A stretch of DNA of 64,000 nucleotides from Nocardia sp. MH4 (GTDB lineage Bacteria > Actinomycetota > Actinomycetes > Mycobacteriales > Mycobacteriaceae). The notes under the pieces are model-generated. The model did not search any database and was not told where the DNA came from. It saw only the letters and a list, made by a program, of their open reading frames with translations. Below, piece by piece: positions 34,027 through 42,992 of the stretch. Made by a program: the position numbers and the translations under genes. The DNA is taken from positions 41,037 through 105,036 of the forward strand of contig NZ_LPNR01000101.1 in the NCBI RefSeq assembly GCF_019266065.1. Direction: 5' to 3'. Numbering within the stretch: the first letter of the stretch is position 1; each line of letters begins with the position of its first letter.

Positions 34027-34054
34027 TCTACTGCCTACGTTAGTAAATAGTAGA
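34027..34054. promoter_or_regulatory. Extended BlaI-type operator before cupredoxin gene
   Basis: Outer arms TCTACT...AGTAGA 28 bp apart, the same spacing as at 12988 and 39930; core TCTACTGC-CTACG-TTAGTAAA. Confidence 0.65.
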
Positions 34055-34180
34055 TCAGAGGGTCGGTGAGTACAAACTGACCCCACCACCGCTGGTGAGT
34101 CATAGAACTCTGCTGTTCCGGGGAGTACTCTAGGTAGTTGACTGAAAGCTTGGTCTACATCGAATATCGGGGAGATCGCC

Positions 34181-34615
34181 ATGGCACCCGGACGAGGCTG
34201 GTGGACGAAACGCCAGGTGTTCGCGGCACTCGCTGTGCTGCCAGCGCTGGTGTTGTCGGCATGTAGCTCTGGGGCCGGGGATACGGGTGACGTGGCAACC
34301 GTTCGAGAATCCGGCGTCGCGTCGAATTCGGCCAATTCGACGCGGATGGTAGTCAGTGAGACCGAATTCTCCATCAACGTGCCCGACTCTCAATTGACAC
34401 CGGGTGCGTACACGTTCGTCGTAGAGAACTCCGGGTCCGTCTCTCATGATCTCGTGATTCTGGGTCCGGGCGGGGAATCACAGCAGACATCGCGGATCGA
34501 GAGCGGCGGGTCCAGTGAGCTGACCGTAAACCTGGAGCCTGGTTCTTACAAGCTGTGGTGCTCTATCGGAAATCATCGGGAACTCGGCATGAGCACCGAA
34601 ATCGCGGTGAGCTGA
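34181..34615 (+). CDS. Cupredoxin-like lipoprotein
   Basis: A 144-residue lipoprotein with lipobox LSAC (Cys about 28) and a single cupredoxin domain. Type-1 copper ligands are visible: His in SVSHDLVIL, then Cys, His and Met in LWCSIGNHRELGM. It should bind one copper ion outside the membrane for storage or electron transfer. It stands alone behind an extended BlaI-type operator and a repeat copy. The domain resembles the C-terminal part of the TauE/SafE fusion at 9550 in general fold only. Confidence 0.87.
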   Translation: MAPGRGWWTKRQVFAALAVLPALVLSACSSGAGDTGDVATVRESGVASNSANSTRMVVSETEFSINVPDSQLTPGAYTFVVENSGSVSHDLVILGPGGESQQTSRIESGGSSELTVNLEPGSYKLWCSIGNHRELGMSTEIAVS

Positions 34616-34701
34616 TCCGCCCCAGGGCGCTCCCCAACGCGGTGATGACCGCACAATTCGGTCAACTGGCCGGGGCGGCTGGTGTCCGGGGCAATGGCAG
34701 C

Positions 34702-35900
34702 TAGTGCCTCGTCAAGCTACGTTGGCCAGGTAATCAGGTAGCCGGATCTTGGAGTTGACGGCGAACTCGCGTTTGGGCTCGGCGTGCTGGTTGCGCCAGC
34801 GAATGTAGGCGCCGATCGCGGCGTCCTGCTCGCCGTGGCTGGGTGATCGGTGCCGTTGAGCGCGAAGTAGCGCAGCGCGGCGAACTCGGACTCGATCCAG
34901 TTCAACCACGATGAATAGGTCGGAGTGAACACCAGCTCAACGGCGTTGTCGGCAGCCCATTCCCGCACCTCGCGACGCTTGTGGACCGAGTAGTTGTCCA
35001 CGATCACATACAGCTTCTGCCCTGGCCAGCGTGCGCGCAGCGACTTGACGAACGCGAGAAATTCCATCCACCGCTTCCGGTCTCGGATCCGGTAGTACAT
35101 CTCCCGGTAGCCAGATCCAGCGCCCCGAACATGTGCCGAACACCCTGGGTGCGGTTGTAGGTGGCCCGCAACCGCCTCGGGCGGCGTGCGGGAAACCAGC
35201 CCCGGCCCGCGCGAGGCAGCAGGTTCAACGGACCGAACTCATCTGCGCAGATCACCCGGCCATCGGCGGGCGGATTGTCGTAGAGATCCAGGATCCGGGT
35301 CATCTTGTCGGCGAACTCGGGATCGTTGCTGGCCTTCCATGTCTTGGTCGCTTGCCACGACACCCCTGCCGCCTTCAAGAACTGCCGTATCGTTTCCCGG
35401 CTCAAATCAGCAATACTGTTGGTACGCAACACTTCCCGAAGCTTCGACAACTCCAGGTCGAGAACGGACAACCCAGGTCTTGGGGGCAGCACCGAGCGAT
35501 CTGGGCGATCCGTTCACGCGTGCCCCGATCAGTCTTGCTCGGCCTCTCCCCGCTCCATTTTGGGTCCAGGGCCGCAAATCCCTTCTCGTTGAACGCGTGG
35601 ATCACCTCACGCACGTAATCCTCGCTGACCTGCATCAACTTGGCTATCAGCGGGACAGGCTGGCGTTGAGCCGAGGCCATGACCACGATCGCGCGCCGCA
35701 TCCGCACCGACACCTTGCTGGTCTTGGCGATCCTTGCCAGTTTCTGTCCCTCTTCCGGGGTCACCGGCCGAACGAACACTCCGGGTTTTCTCACCACCCG
35801 ACACCACCTCCGCGAGCAGCATCGCTGGCCCCGGACCTCAGATCAACCCGGCGCGCACGCTTGCCAGATTACGCGGCCAACCCTTCTGGACGAGGCACTA
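34702..35900 (-). mobile_element. Decayed IS630-family insertion sequence
   Basis: About 1.2 kb bounded by inverted repeats beginning GTGCCTCGTC at both ends (left arm from 34704, right arm ending 35898), flanked by TA on each side, the IS630/Tc1 target duplication. The only gene is a broken transposase. It lies between the cupredoxin gene and repeat copy 3. Confidence 0.85.
34717..35797 (-). pseudogene. IS630-family transposase with several frameshifts
   Basis: Starting at 35797 the frame gives an N-terminal helix-turn-helix (VSVRMRRAIVVMASAQRQ, LMQVSEDYVREVIHAFNEKG). It shifts near 35445 to a frame reading LSKLREVLRTNSIADLSRETI and CADEFGPLNLLPRAG (first catalytic Asp). It shifts again near 35115 (KLYVIVDNYSVHKRREV, TYSSWLNWIESEFAAL: second Asp and Glu) and once more near 34850 to the C-terminal tail. 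All DDE residues are present but in different frames. Three shifts make programmed frameshifting unlikely; treated as dead. Confidence 0.82.
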
Positions 35901-36133
35901 GGGTCTTCCACTGATCACGTTCTGGCGAGCGCGGGCGAGTACCGAGATGGCTTGGGCGAGTTCACTATCCGCCGATAGGCGTCGGTGTGTGCGGAATCGG
36001 CGAATCAGAATATTCGACGGCGTCGGGCTATTCCGTCGCCTCTCGAGTGGTGCTGCGGCATGGCCCTGCGGTATGCGTACTGGTCGGGCTGGGCGCCGGG
36101 GCGGGCTTGCTGTGCTCGTCGGACTGGCCCGGC

Positions 36134-36182
36134 GCTGTGGGCTGTGGGCTGTGGGCTGTGGGCTGTGGGCTGTGGGCTGTGG
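36134..36182 (+). repeat. Heptanucleotide tandem repeat
   Basis: Seven exact copies of GCTGTGG in a row (49 bp), then a partial copy. No spacers, so not CRISPR. A likely hypervariable site. Confidence 0.9.
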
Positions 36183-36213
36183 GCTGCGTACCCGATAACG
36201 ACCGGATCCTGCA

Positions 36214-36390
36214 GCTCTCGGGAGAACAAAGGTGGGGGCGACGCCACGAGTCGTCGCCCCCACTTCCGATGACCTGGCCGAGCGCGCGAGATGAGGGGAT
36301 CGCGCAACTTCAGCCGTGGCCAACACCCCCGGCTCTTAGGGGCGCCCGTGCCGAGATCGAGTTCGGCACAAGTGTTATTGCCATCTAGGC
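36214..36390 (+). repeat. Dispersed hairpin repeat, copy 3
   Basis: First hairpin GGTGGGGGCGAC...GTCGCCCCCAC, then CGAGATGAGGGGATCG, a diverged middle, second hairpin GTGCCGA...TCGGCAC and a degenerate operator (ATCTAGGCAGTAGA). It shares CTCGGGAGAAC-like sequence upstream with copy 1. Confidence 0.7.
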
Positions 36391-36413
36391 AGTAGAGAGC
36401 AGCCAGGCATGCC

Positions 36414-38051
36414 TCACCGCCTGGTTTCCGGTCCAGCGGGGTAGCGCGAGCGCCGGTCCTCGGGTGAGGGGCGGGTGCGTGGTGCGGGCGGTTGGGCTCG
36501 GCGGTGTCCGCGACGATCCGGCTCGGTGCCTGGCCACGGTCGTGGCGCGCCGGTCGGGACCCGAACGCCGGGGCCGGGTCGGTCCTCGCCGGATTGGGGC
36601 CGGGACAGAACTGGCGGGGGTGGTTTGCGATATGCGTGCTGGTCGACCTCCGCGCCGGGCCGGGTCTTGGTCACTGCGCCGATCGCTGCCACAGGTTCGC
36701 CGATGCGGTTGGGTCGGCGTCGCAGTGGGGTGGTCGGCGAATCCGAGCCCGAGAATGCGGGGTCGATGGGCCGGTGACGTCCACTGGGCAGACGATGACG
36801 TCCGGTGGTGTACTGCTCCGGCACGGTGGTGGCACGGTCGGCCCGTTCCAGACGCAGCAAAGCATAGGCGGCGATGACACCGATCCCGGTCAACCCCGCC
36901 CAGACGATCCAGTCCAGTCCGGCATCGCGGGCCGCACCCACGAGAGTGCCGGTAGCCAGGTTGCCGATCAGGATTCCGACTCCGACAACGGTGTTGTAAA
37001 AGCCGTAGTGCGTCGCGACCAGCCTGTTTCCCGACAGCGACACCACGGTATCCATCTCGAACGGGAACACCGCCGCGGTGCCGATCGCCAGCAGAGTGGT
37101 CGTGATCAACAACGCGGCCACCGCCGCCACAGCGCCGAAAGTCCCCGGACCGGACACGACGATCAACGGAACGAAGGCTGCGGCCAGGACGCTCATCCCG
37201 GCGACCAGGCTCTTGCCCGGGCCCCAGCGGGCACGCAACCAGGCGGTGATTCGGAGCTGGCCGGCGACGGCGACGACACCGGAGACCACGAACAGTGCCG
37301 AGACCAGGGCTTGCGAGCGAGCCCCGGCTATGAATTCCGCTTGCAGCGGCAAGGCCAGATACACCTGGAACGACAAAACGTAGGAGCCGATCATCGCCAC
37401 CGAGAACGCCAGGAACCGCCGGTTGGACATGACGCGGCGCCAGTCGTCGAGGACCGAGGTCTTCTCGGCCGGTGCCTCGCCGCGGCGAGCGGGTAGGGCG
37501 AACAGTTGGGCGATGGTCAAGGCGGCGAACACCGCCGCCGCGACACCAGCGGTGACCCGGAAGTCGACCGCCATCAACGCCAGTCCCACCAGCGGCCCGG
37601 CCAGGATGCCCGCCTGATAGAACATGTTGAACACCGCGAACGCTTCGACGCGCCGCTCTCCGGTGTCCGCGGCAAGATAGGCGCGCACCGCCGGATTGAA
37701 CAACGCGCCCGCGAACCCGGTCGCCGCGGAGGCGATCAACACCGCGGGCAAGGAGTCTGCGAAGACCAACAGTGCGAAGCCACCGGTGCGCAGCAGGCAT
37801 CCGGCAACGATCAACGGCTTGTAGCCGAGCCGATCGGCCAGCGTGCCACCGATGAGGAACATGCCCTGCTGGGAGAAGTTGCGCACACCCAGGACCAGAC
37901 CGACCGCCCACGCGGCTAACCCCAATGGCCCGGCCAGATATCCGGCCAGAAAGGGCATCAGCATGTAGAAGCCCAGGTTGATGCCGAACTGGTTGATCAT
38001 CAGCAGCCGGGCGGGCAGATCGAAACTTCCGAACTTGGCGATCACGGTCAC
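36414..38051 (-). CDS. MFS transporter, Rv0849-like (cassette B)
   Basis: A 12-helix MFS protein of 545 residues, closely similar to the cassette A copy through the membrane part (same [15 protein letters not shown] and [13 protein letters not shown]). The C-terminal tail (about residue 415 on) is much longer, some 130 residues, low-complexity Pro/Arg/Thr-rich and poorly matched to copy A. It may be disordered or a frame drift past an old stop. The ATGA overlap with the cysK2-like gene is kept. Substrate unknown. Confidence 0.87.
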   Translation of the reverse strand: MTVIAKFGSFDLPARLLMINQFGINLGFYMLMPFLAGYLAGPLGLAAWAVGLVLGVRNFSQQGMFLIGGTLADRLGYKPLIVAGCLLRTGGFALLVFADSLPAVLIASAATGFAGALFNPAVRAYLAADTGERRVEAFAVFNMFYQAGILAGPLVGLALMAVDFRVTAGVAAAVFAALTIAQLFALPARRGEAPAEKTSVLDDWRRVMSNRRFLAFSVAMIGSYVLSFQVYLALPLQAEFIAGARSQALVSALFVVSGVVAVAGQLRITAWLRARWGPGKSLVAGMSVLAAAFVPLIVVSGPGTFGAVAAVAALLITTTLLAIGTAAVFPFEMDTVVSLSGNRLVATHYGFYNTVVGVGILIGNLATGTLVGAARDAGLDWIVWAGLTGIGVIAAYALLRLERADRATTVPEQYTTGRHRLPSGRHRPIDPAFSGSDSPTTPLRRRPNRIGEPVAAIGAVTKTRPGAEVDQHAYRKPPPPVLSRPQSGEDRPGPGVRVPTGAPRPWPGTEPDRRGHRRAQPPAPRTRPSPEDRRSRYPAGPETRR

Positions 38052-39172
38052 GAAGCGAGCTCCCCTTCTGTCATTGCGACGGGCGAGACCACCGAGGTGC
38101 AGCGGGTCCAGCGCTGGACGACCCGTTCACCGGGGTGGCTGATCGCCTCGGGCGCGACGGGTGCGGTGACGTCGAGAAGCCCGTGCTCGGCGCAATAGGA
38201 GTCGTTGTAGATGGTGTCGAAGTAGCGATGGGGCCCGTCGGGGAATACCGCCGCGATCCGGGTCGACGGAGCGGCGACGCGGGCTGCCCACCCGGCGACC
38301 AGCGCGACCGCGCCCACGCTCCACCCGCCGGTCGCGTGGTGGGTGGCCGCGAGTGTGCGGCACGCCCACACCGATTCCGCCGGTGCGACCCAGTGGACCT
38401 CGTCGAATGCCTCGTAGTCGACGTTGGCGGGATAGATGCTCGATCCCAGGCCTCGCATCAGCCGCGGCCCGGCCGGCTGGCCGAAGATCGTCGAGGAGAT
38501 CGTGTCGACACCGACGAGCGTCAACTCGGGGTTGTAGCGGCGCAGCACCCGCGCCACACCGGCGGAGTGCCCGCCGGTACCGACCGCGCACACCAGTACA
38601 TCGACAGTCCCGAGCTGCTCGATCAGCTCCAAGGCAAGGGATTCGTAGCCCTCGACATTGTCGGGGTTGCTGTACTGATCGGGGCACCAGGCATCGGGGT
38701 CGGCAGCCAACAACTGCGCGACCCGCTCGCGCCGCGCCTGCTGCCAGCCACCGACTGGATGCGGCTCGCTCACCAGTTCGACGGTGGCGCCGTAGGCGGT
38801 CAGCATCTGGGCAACGATCGGTTCCAACCCAGGGTCGGTCACCACGGTGACCGGGTGCTGATACACCATGCCGGCCAAGGCGAGACCCAGGCCCAGCGTG
38901 CCGCTGGTCGACTCGACGATGCGTGCTCCGGGCCGCAGGTCGCCGCGTTCACGCGCCTTCTGCACCATGTGCAGCGCGGGCCGGTCCTTCATCCCGCCAG
39001 GGTTGAACCCTTCGAGTTTGGCCCAGAATCCGCGATCGGCGGCAGCCAGCGGTTCGCCGATCCACAACACCGGCGTATTGCCGACCAGGCCGCGGGGCGC
39101 ATCGATCGCATCGGGGGCGCCCAGCATGCGACGAGTGTGGGCGAGTTCGAGAGTGGGGAAGGTGTTGTTCAC
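38048..39172 (-). CDS. cysK2: PLP-dependent cysteine-synthase-family enzyme, CysK2-like (cassette B)
   Basis: A 374-residue homologue of the cassette A enzyme with all PLP motifs kept (NPGGMKDRP with Lys62, [16 protein letters not shown]). Most changes are conservative and cluster at the N-terminus (first ~20 residues) and the tail. The GTG start follows GAGAAGAGA and leaves a 104-nt gap to the LpqS-like stop, as in copy A. S-sulfocysteine or cysteine synthesis from O-phosphoserine is inferred from mycobacterial CysK2. Two retained copies suggest dosage or condition-specific use. Confidence 0.88.
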   Translation of the reverse strand: MNNTFPTLELAHTRRMLGAPDAIDAPRGLVGNTPVLWIGEPLAAADRGFWAKLEGFNPGGMKDRPALHMVQKARERGDLRPGARIVESTSGTLGLGLALAGMVYQHPVTVVTDPGLEPIVAQMLTAYGATVELVSEPHPVGGWQQARRERVAQLLAADPDAWCPDQYSNPDNVEGYESLALELIEQLGTVDVLVCAVGTGGHSAGVARVLRRYNPELTLVGVDTISSTIFGQPAGPRLMRGLGSSIYPANVDYEAFDEVHWVAPAESVWACRTLAATHHATGGWSVGAVALVAGWAARVAAPSTRIAAVFPDGPHRYFDTIYNDSYCAEHGLLDVTAPVAPEAISHPGERVVQRWTRCTSVVSPVAMTEGELAS

Positions 39173-39276
39173 GGTTTGCTGTCTCTTCTCTGCACAGGCG
39201 GGCCGCTTTCGCGGTACGCCACGACGATGGGCAGCGGGCACCGGCCGACACGACGGGTCGGCCTGGCGCTGACCGA
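39173..39276 (-). promoter_or_regulatory. Conserved 104-nt leader between lpqS-like gene and cysK2 (cassette B)
   Basis: It begins with the same block as cassette A. Here CGCTGA-TCGG-TCAGCG around the stop codon can form a 6-bp hairpin with a tetraloop; the stem is shorter in A. The distal part is diverged. Confidence 0.6.
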
Positions 39277-39687
39277 TCAGCGTCGGGAGATGCAGTGCAG
39301 CGTCAACACGGCGCGTCCATCCGGACGGGCCGGACGCAGTGGTGGCCCACGCACGCCACCGGTGCCGGCCGTCCGCGCCGAGACCGCCGGAAACACACTC
39401 GTGGCCGCGGCGAGGATCAACGCCGCCAATGTCATGGACACGATTCCCGGCGGCAGAGCCTTGGCAGGGCCGTGCACGGCATGCGCGGCGCATTGTTCAG
39501 CGTCGGCAGACACGACGTGTTCATGACCAGCGGCCGCGTCCGCACCCTCGGCGGCCGCTACGTGATGGTCGACCGTGCGGCCGTGTCCGTCGAAAAGAAG
39601 GCAGTCGGCGGCAGGAACGACCACCAGAGCAGCAGCTAGCAGCAGCACTAGCCAGCTACCGCGTCGCATCCAGCCGAGAGACTTCAT
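39277..39687 (-). CDS. lpqS: LpqS-like copper-associated envelope protein (cassette B)
   Basis: A 136-residue homologue of the protein at 5376-5795: basic N-terminus, hydrophobic stretch ending VVPAADC, His-rich segment ([18 protein letters not shown]), a second hydrophobic segment starting [15 protein letters not shown] and the tail LTLHCISRR. The middle is strongly diverged while KALPPG and the tail are nearly unchanged. ATG 39687 has a short leader: a -10-like TACTAT lies 12-17 bases upstream. Either a lipoprotein binding copper with its His and Cys, or a translated sensor whose tail controls the downstream genes. Confidence 0.76.
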   Translation of the reverse strand: MKSLGWMRRGSWLVLLLAAALVVVPAADCLLFDGHGRTVDHHVAAAEGADAAAGHEHVVSADAEQCAAHAVHGPAKALPPGIVSMTLAALILAAATSVFPAVSARTAGTGGVRGPPLRPARPDGRAVLTLHCISRR

Positions 39688-40126
39688 AATGCAGCGATAG
39701 TAACGAAAACGTAACGGCATGCGCAACGATGCTGCCGCTCCTCGCATGCCACCGTCGGACGTTTGCACGCCGCGCGCCCGATGGCCGGTCGCCGACGACG
39801 GGCACGATCCCGACTGCGACCGCAGTCCATGCATACTCACCTCCGACGTCCAGACCTGTTGAGTATCAACATATCTCGCAGTCTCCACCGGACCGCCGGT
39901 CGGGGCTGGTTGACATCCACACCGATCAATCTACTATCTTGGTACGTACATAGTAGATGATGGGTGATCAGGAACACGCTGTCGGCGTGTGGGGCCCAAT
40001 GACTTATATCGCGTCACATTCACGACACGCCTCGGCGAGGTGTCGGCTAACAGCCCGGTCGGCCCCGCCGGATGCATTCGTTGACCGCAACTGCAGGTCG
40101 AAAACGTTGAAAGGAAGACCACTACT
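39688..40126. other. Divergent control region of cassette B
   Basis: No gene seen. It contains the extended operator (39930-39957), the block TGATCGG...TGTCAACCAGCCC shared with cassette A, and the promoter repeat GTTACGTTTTCGTTAC on the minus strand. Confidence 0.7.
39930..39957. promoter_or_regulatory. Extended BlaI-type operator (cassette B)
   Basis: TCTACTAT-CTTGG-TACGTACA followed by TAGTAGA; outer arms of nine bases (ATCTACTAT / ATAGTAGAT) are perfectly complementary. Confidence 0.85.
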
Positions 40127-40444
40127 ATGACCACACCTTCGAGGCCCCACCGCACACGACTGCCCGCACGGCTACTGGCCGCGACCTCGATCGCTGCCGC
40201 GGCGACGTTTCTGGTGGTGGTGCCGGCGACCGCCGCGCCGCCTTCTTCCGGGACCAGCGGCAGACCCGCGGGCAGTGACGACGGACGCGGAACCGCATGG
40301 CATGGAAACGGTCGCGTCGACAACGGCCACCACACCGACAACGGCGGACGCAGCCACGGCCACGATCGGACCGACGCTGGTCGTCACGACCCCTCCGACG
40401 ACGGCGGCCACTGCCTGCCTCGCGGCTGTACCGGACCCCGCTGA
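40127..40444 (+). CDS. Small secreted His-rich protein (cassette B)
   Basis: A 105-residue homologue of the protein at 4655-4954. The signal peptide ends near ATA-APP; the mature part is His/Asp/Gly-rich (WHGNGRVDNGHHTDNGG, HGHDRTDAGRHD) with two Cys near the end (CLPRGC). The ATG follows AAAGGAAG. It is divergent from the LpqS-like gene and upstream of the 21-aa peptide. Cu(II)- or Zn(II)-binding outside the cell is inferred from composition only. Confidence 0.8.
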   Translation: MTTPSRPHRTRLPARLLAATSIAAAATFLVVVPATAAPPSSGTSGRPAGSDDGRGTAWHGNGRVDNGHHTDNGGRSHGHDRTDAGRHDPSDDGGHCLPRGCTGPR

Positions 40445-40612
40445 CGTAGCGATCGGGTTGGGTTCCGGCGTGGTGCTGTGGCCAGATCCAACGATGTCGG
40501 TGACCACCGGCACCAACTCGAGCCCGTTTGCCACCGCACAGGCTCGCGGTCCGCCCGCGCGGACCGCCACCCATCCAACGCTCAACCCATTCGACAAGGA
40601 GGTGATCGACCG

Positions 40613-40678
40613 ATGAACCCGCTGAAGATGCTGTGTGACTGGATGTGCACGATGATGCCCTCGTGCTGTCAGATGTGA
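40613..40678 (+). CDS. 21-residue Cys/Met-rich peptide (cassette B)
   Basis: It differs from the cassette A peptide at only three positions (residues 4, 10 and 13: Leu, Trp, Thr). All four Cys and six Met are unchanged. The Shine-Dalgarno AAGGAGGTGATC at 40596-40607 is complementary to the 16S rRNA end over 12 bases, much stronger than for any other gene here. The 168 bases between the His-rich stop and this start encode nothing obvious. High translation of a Cys/Met peptide fits a copper-buffering role. Confidence 0.84.
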   Translation: MNPLKMLCDWMCTMMPSCCQM

Positions 40679-40706
40679 TCGCACACCGCCGACCAGATAA
40701 CAGAGC

Positions 40707-40741
40707 CGGGGCCGATCGGGCTCAATTGAACGTCGGCCCCG
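40707..40741 (+). terminator. Terminator of the peptide operon
   Basis: 9-bp stem CGGGGCCGA / TCGGCCCCG, 17-nt loop, 28 bases after the peptide stop. No T-tract. Confidence 0.6.
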
Positions 40742-40776
40742 CGCAGACTCTAACCACCGAAGCCCGGAACCTCACA

Positions 40777-40797
40777 TCTACTATTACCGTACGTAGA
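40777..40797. promoter_or_regulatory. BlaI-type operator before small His-rich gene
   Basis: TCTACTAT-TACCG-TACGTAGA, a full consensus match, followed by TAGCAGTAA. Confidence 0.82.
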
Positions 40798-40823
40798 TAG
40801 CAGTAATGCAAGGATAGGAAATC

Positions 40824-41066
40824 ATGAAGTTCAACCACTCTTCCCGCCGCATTGCAACCCGTTTCGGCTTCGCAGCGGTGGCCGTTGCCGCAGCGACCAC
40901 CCTCGCCTCGCCAGCTTTCGCAGATTCCAGCCCGACGCCGTCGGTCACCGAGGTCGCGGCCAGACACGGCGGCCACCACGGCGGGGGTCACACCAACCAT
41001 GGCAACCACAATGGTCACAGCAATCATCGGACGCCGTTGCCGTTGCCCCGCACTGGCAGCTGGTAG
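40824..41066 (+). CDS. Short secreted His/Gly/Asn-rich protein
   Basis: An 80-residue exported protein: signal peptide (FGFAAVAVAAATTLASPAFA), then a 45-residue mature part with about 11 His in a run of HGGHH, GHTNHGNHNGHSNH. Probably a metal-binding secreted peptide. The ATG follows AGGAAAT. It stands alone behind a consensus BlaI-type operator. No close similarity to the cassette His-rich proteins except composition. Confidence 0.75.
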   Translation: MKFNHSSRRIATRFGFAAVAVAAATTLASPAFADSSPTPSVTEVAARHGGHHGGGHTNHGNHNGHSNHRTPLPLPRTGSW

Positions 41067-41166
41067 CAGCCGCGGCGCGCGAAGCGGTCGGGTCGCCGTG
41101 GCGTCCGGCCGTTTTCGCGCGCCGACTACTTTTTTCGATCCGATGCGACATAGCGCTGTCGCCTCA

Positions 41167-41187
41167 TCTACGATATTGCTACGTAGA
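41167..41187. promoter_or_regulatory. BlaI-type operator before blaI-1 (autoregulation)
   Basis: TCTACGAT-ATTGC-TACGTAGA, 25 bp before the repressor start; nearly perfect arms. Confidence 0.8.
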
Positions 41188-41212
41188 TTTTGCGTTTTTG
41201 GAGGTGGTGGCG

Positions 41213-41584
41213 ATGGCACATCGTTTCGGTGATCTCGAAGCCGCAGTGATGGACCGAGTGTGGACGGCCGAAGGCGAACTCACCGTCCGCGGGGTCTACG
41301 AAAGCTTGCTCCTCGAGCGCCACCTCGCCTACACCACAGTGATGTCGACCATGGACAACCTGCACCGCAAGGGCTGGCTCGACCGTGAACGCCACGGCAA
41401 AGCCTACTTTTACTGGCCCACCCTGACCCGCGAGGAATACAGCGCCCAGCTCATGCGAGCCGCACTCGACGGGACTCGCTCCAACCTCGTCCTTGCGCGC
41501 TTTGTCGAGCAGATCAGCGACGACGACTCCGACGCATTACGGGCGCTGTTGGGTCGCACCGCATCTCGTCGCACCGCGAACTGA
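41213..41584 (+). CDS. blaI: BlaI/MecI-family repressor 1
   Basis: A 123-residue winged-helix repressor. The DNA-binding domain (residues 1-75) contains LEAAVMDRVW, LTVRGVYESL and the recognition region AYTTVMSTMDNLHRKGWLDRE; a C-terminal dimerisation helix follows. The Cys cluster of CopY copper sensors is absent, so direct copper sensing is unlikely. The ATG at 41213 follows GGAGGTGG. An operator 25 bp upstream predicts autorepression. Likely repressor of the many TCTAC-N11-GTAGA sites here; close in sequence to the third copy at 55532. Confidence 0.92.
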   Translation: MAHRFGDLEAAVMDRVWTAEGELTVRGVYESLLLERHLAYTTVMSTMDNLHRKGWLDRERHGKAYFYWPTLTREEYSAQLMRAALDGTRSNLVLARFVEQISDDDSDALRALLGRTASRRTAN

Positions 41585-41832
41585 GGCGAACAGCAGGCTT
41601 CCCGCGTCCGGCACGGAGGGCTATGGCACGTTGTGCTGAACACCTGCCCGACGGGACGGGGGCACCAGTCCACGCATTCACGTCCAATGATCATCGAGTG
41701 GATCGGGCATGCGCGAACTTCGTCGTGACTTTCATTGAGGTTCTCCGATAATGCGCCGCGCAGGTCGGCACGCAGGGGCGTGGGCCCCGACTCATGCCGA
41801 CCTGCACGCGAGCCGCACTCTCGCGACAGGAT

Positions 41833-42390
41833 CTACGTAAGCACACCGTCGATACATAAGCTCGCGTCACGCCACGACGGCGGTGGGGGCACTGAGCCGG
41901 GATCAAAAGTCCAGGCGGCGACCGACTCGACAGGCTTCCAAACGAGGCCCCCCTTGTCGTCCGAAAACGCTTCGTAGAGGTCATCGCGCCCTTCCACCAG
42001 TTGGCTCCCGACGCAGCGGTCGACGTAAGTCGTGCCCGGCTGTTGTGCGCCGACGCTGAATACCCCAACAGGATCAGTAGCGGCGCCGGGCGTGCGAACG
42101 GTGCTGTGGCGACTCGTTGCCGGTCCCCGTCGCCAGACGGGTGCGCCGGTGTCTGATTCGCAAGTGAAACTCCAGCCGCCCGTGATCACTGCCGCGTTCT
42201 GCGGGTGAGCTTCTCCGGCCCACAGACAGTCAGGATGAGCTAGACCGGCAGCCATACCGAGGCCTGGACCACCGATGATCGTGGCGGGCAACGCCAATGC
42301 AGCGACGATGCAGCGGACACGCCACCTGACTGCCGGAACGGGAAGGCTGTTGCCGACGCTGGGAGTGACCGGATGGGGCGCATGGTTCAC
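41833..42390 (-). CDS. Exported protein of unknown function
   Basis: A 185-residue protein with a signal peptide (VRCIVAALALPATIIGGPGLGMAAG, about 22-47) and a mature domain with four Cys (HPDCLW, SFTCES, VDRCVGS, SLCIDG) likely forming two disulfides, with several conserved-looking Trp. The GTG start follows GAAGGA. Two consensus BlaI-type operators in tandem lie 50-97 bp upstream, the only doubled site in the window, so tight control is expected. Family not recognised. Confidence 0.68.
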   Translation of the reverse strand: MNHAPHPVTPSVGNSLPVPAVRWRVRCIVAALALPATIIGGPGLGMAAGLAHPDCLWAGEAHPQNAAVITGGWSFTCESDTGAPVWRRGPATSRHSTVRTPGAATDPVGVFSVGAQQPGTTYVDRCVGSQLVEGRDDLYEAFSDDKGGLVWKPVESVAAWTFDPGSVPPPPSWRDASLCIDGVLT

Positions 42391-42439
42391 GAATCGTCCT
42401 TCAGGTTCGGATTGCTTACAGTGAGCCACAACCCACTGA

Positions 42440-42460
42440 TCTACGTAGCGAAATAGTAGA
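42440..42460. promoter_or_regulatory. BlaI-type operator, first of a tandem pair
   Basis: On the minus strand TCTACTAT-TTCGC-TACGTAGA, a full consensus match. Confidence 0.83.
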
Positions 42461-42466
42461 CCATCA

Positions 42467-42487
42467 TCTACGTAGTGGAACAGTAGA
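42467..42487. promoter_or_regulatory. BlaI-type operator, second of a tandem pair
   Basis: On the minus strand TCTACTGT-TCCAC-TACGTAGA; centre-to-centre 27 bp from the first site. Confidence 0.82.
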
Positions 42488-42884
42488 TCCCGTTCGCGGT
42501 GATGCCGCCGCACAGGTCGACCGAGCAGTGCTCGCCAGAGAAAGCGATTGGTCGACAGACCTGGCATGCGATGTTGTTCCTGGCCGTGCTGAGCTACAGC
42601 GACAAGCCGGGTGCGCTCGGCAATATCAGCACCGAGCCGGGCGAAGTGGACTCGACATCCTGGCCGCGCCGCTGAGCCCGGGACATCGACACCGAGGGCG
42701 CCACCGTGGTGCTTCGCGTCATCGCCGAGCCTCCCGCCGAGGTGTAGCCCACGATCACCGATACCGTCGGTACGACCAAGGTGGTCCTGGTGACCCGGAC
42801 TGAAGCTCCACCCCATCCCGGACTGTCGGGAAACCGAGTCGGCGCAGGGCCGGGAGGGCGTCGTTGCCGTAGGTCCGCCACTTC

Positions 42885-42905
42885 ACTACTGTCTACGTAC
42901 GTATC
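42885..42905. promoter_or_regulatory. BlaI-type operator before M56 gene B
   Basis: ACTACTGT-CTACG-TACGTATC followed by CAGTAA; 87 bp upstream of the M56 start. Confidence 0.65.
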
Positions 42906-42992
42906 CAGTAATGCGAATCGCATGTGTGAATCGCGACGGCCGAATGACCTAGATTGCCCATCGGCTCGACCCTCTCCGACGAAAGGCCGCCT

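Larger units (their letters stand above)
35901..36413. other. Non-coding stretch with tandem and dispersed repeats
   Basis: No gene supported. It contains the 7-bp tandem repeat and repeat copy 3, and lies between the IS and the 3' end of the cassette B MFS gene. Confidence 0.65.
42391..42992. other. Intergenic region with decayed coding remnants
   Basis: Contains three operators. Between about 42490 and 42840 the plus strand has protein-like stretches in different frames (LFLAVLSYSDKPGALGN, then DIDTEGATVVLRVIAEPPAEV) broken by stops: probably a degenerate gene, identity unknown. Confidence 0.4.

Noticed and set aside
36134..36182. Possible CRISPR array
   Set aside because: Units are 7 bp with no spacers and no cas genes are nearby.
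35947..36388. Several short frames with WAVGCGLWAVGCGL-type repeats
   Set aside because: They arise from the 7-bp tandem repeat, which stays open in all frames because it contains no stop.
41213..41584. Calling the repressor CopY
   Set aside because: It belongs to the same family but lacks the C-terminal Cys cluster needed for copper sensing, so BlaI-like is safer.
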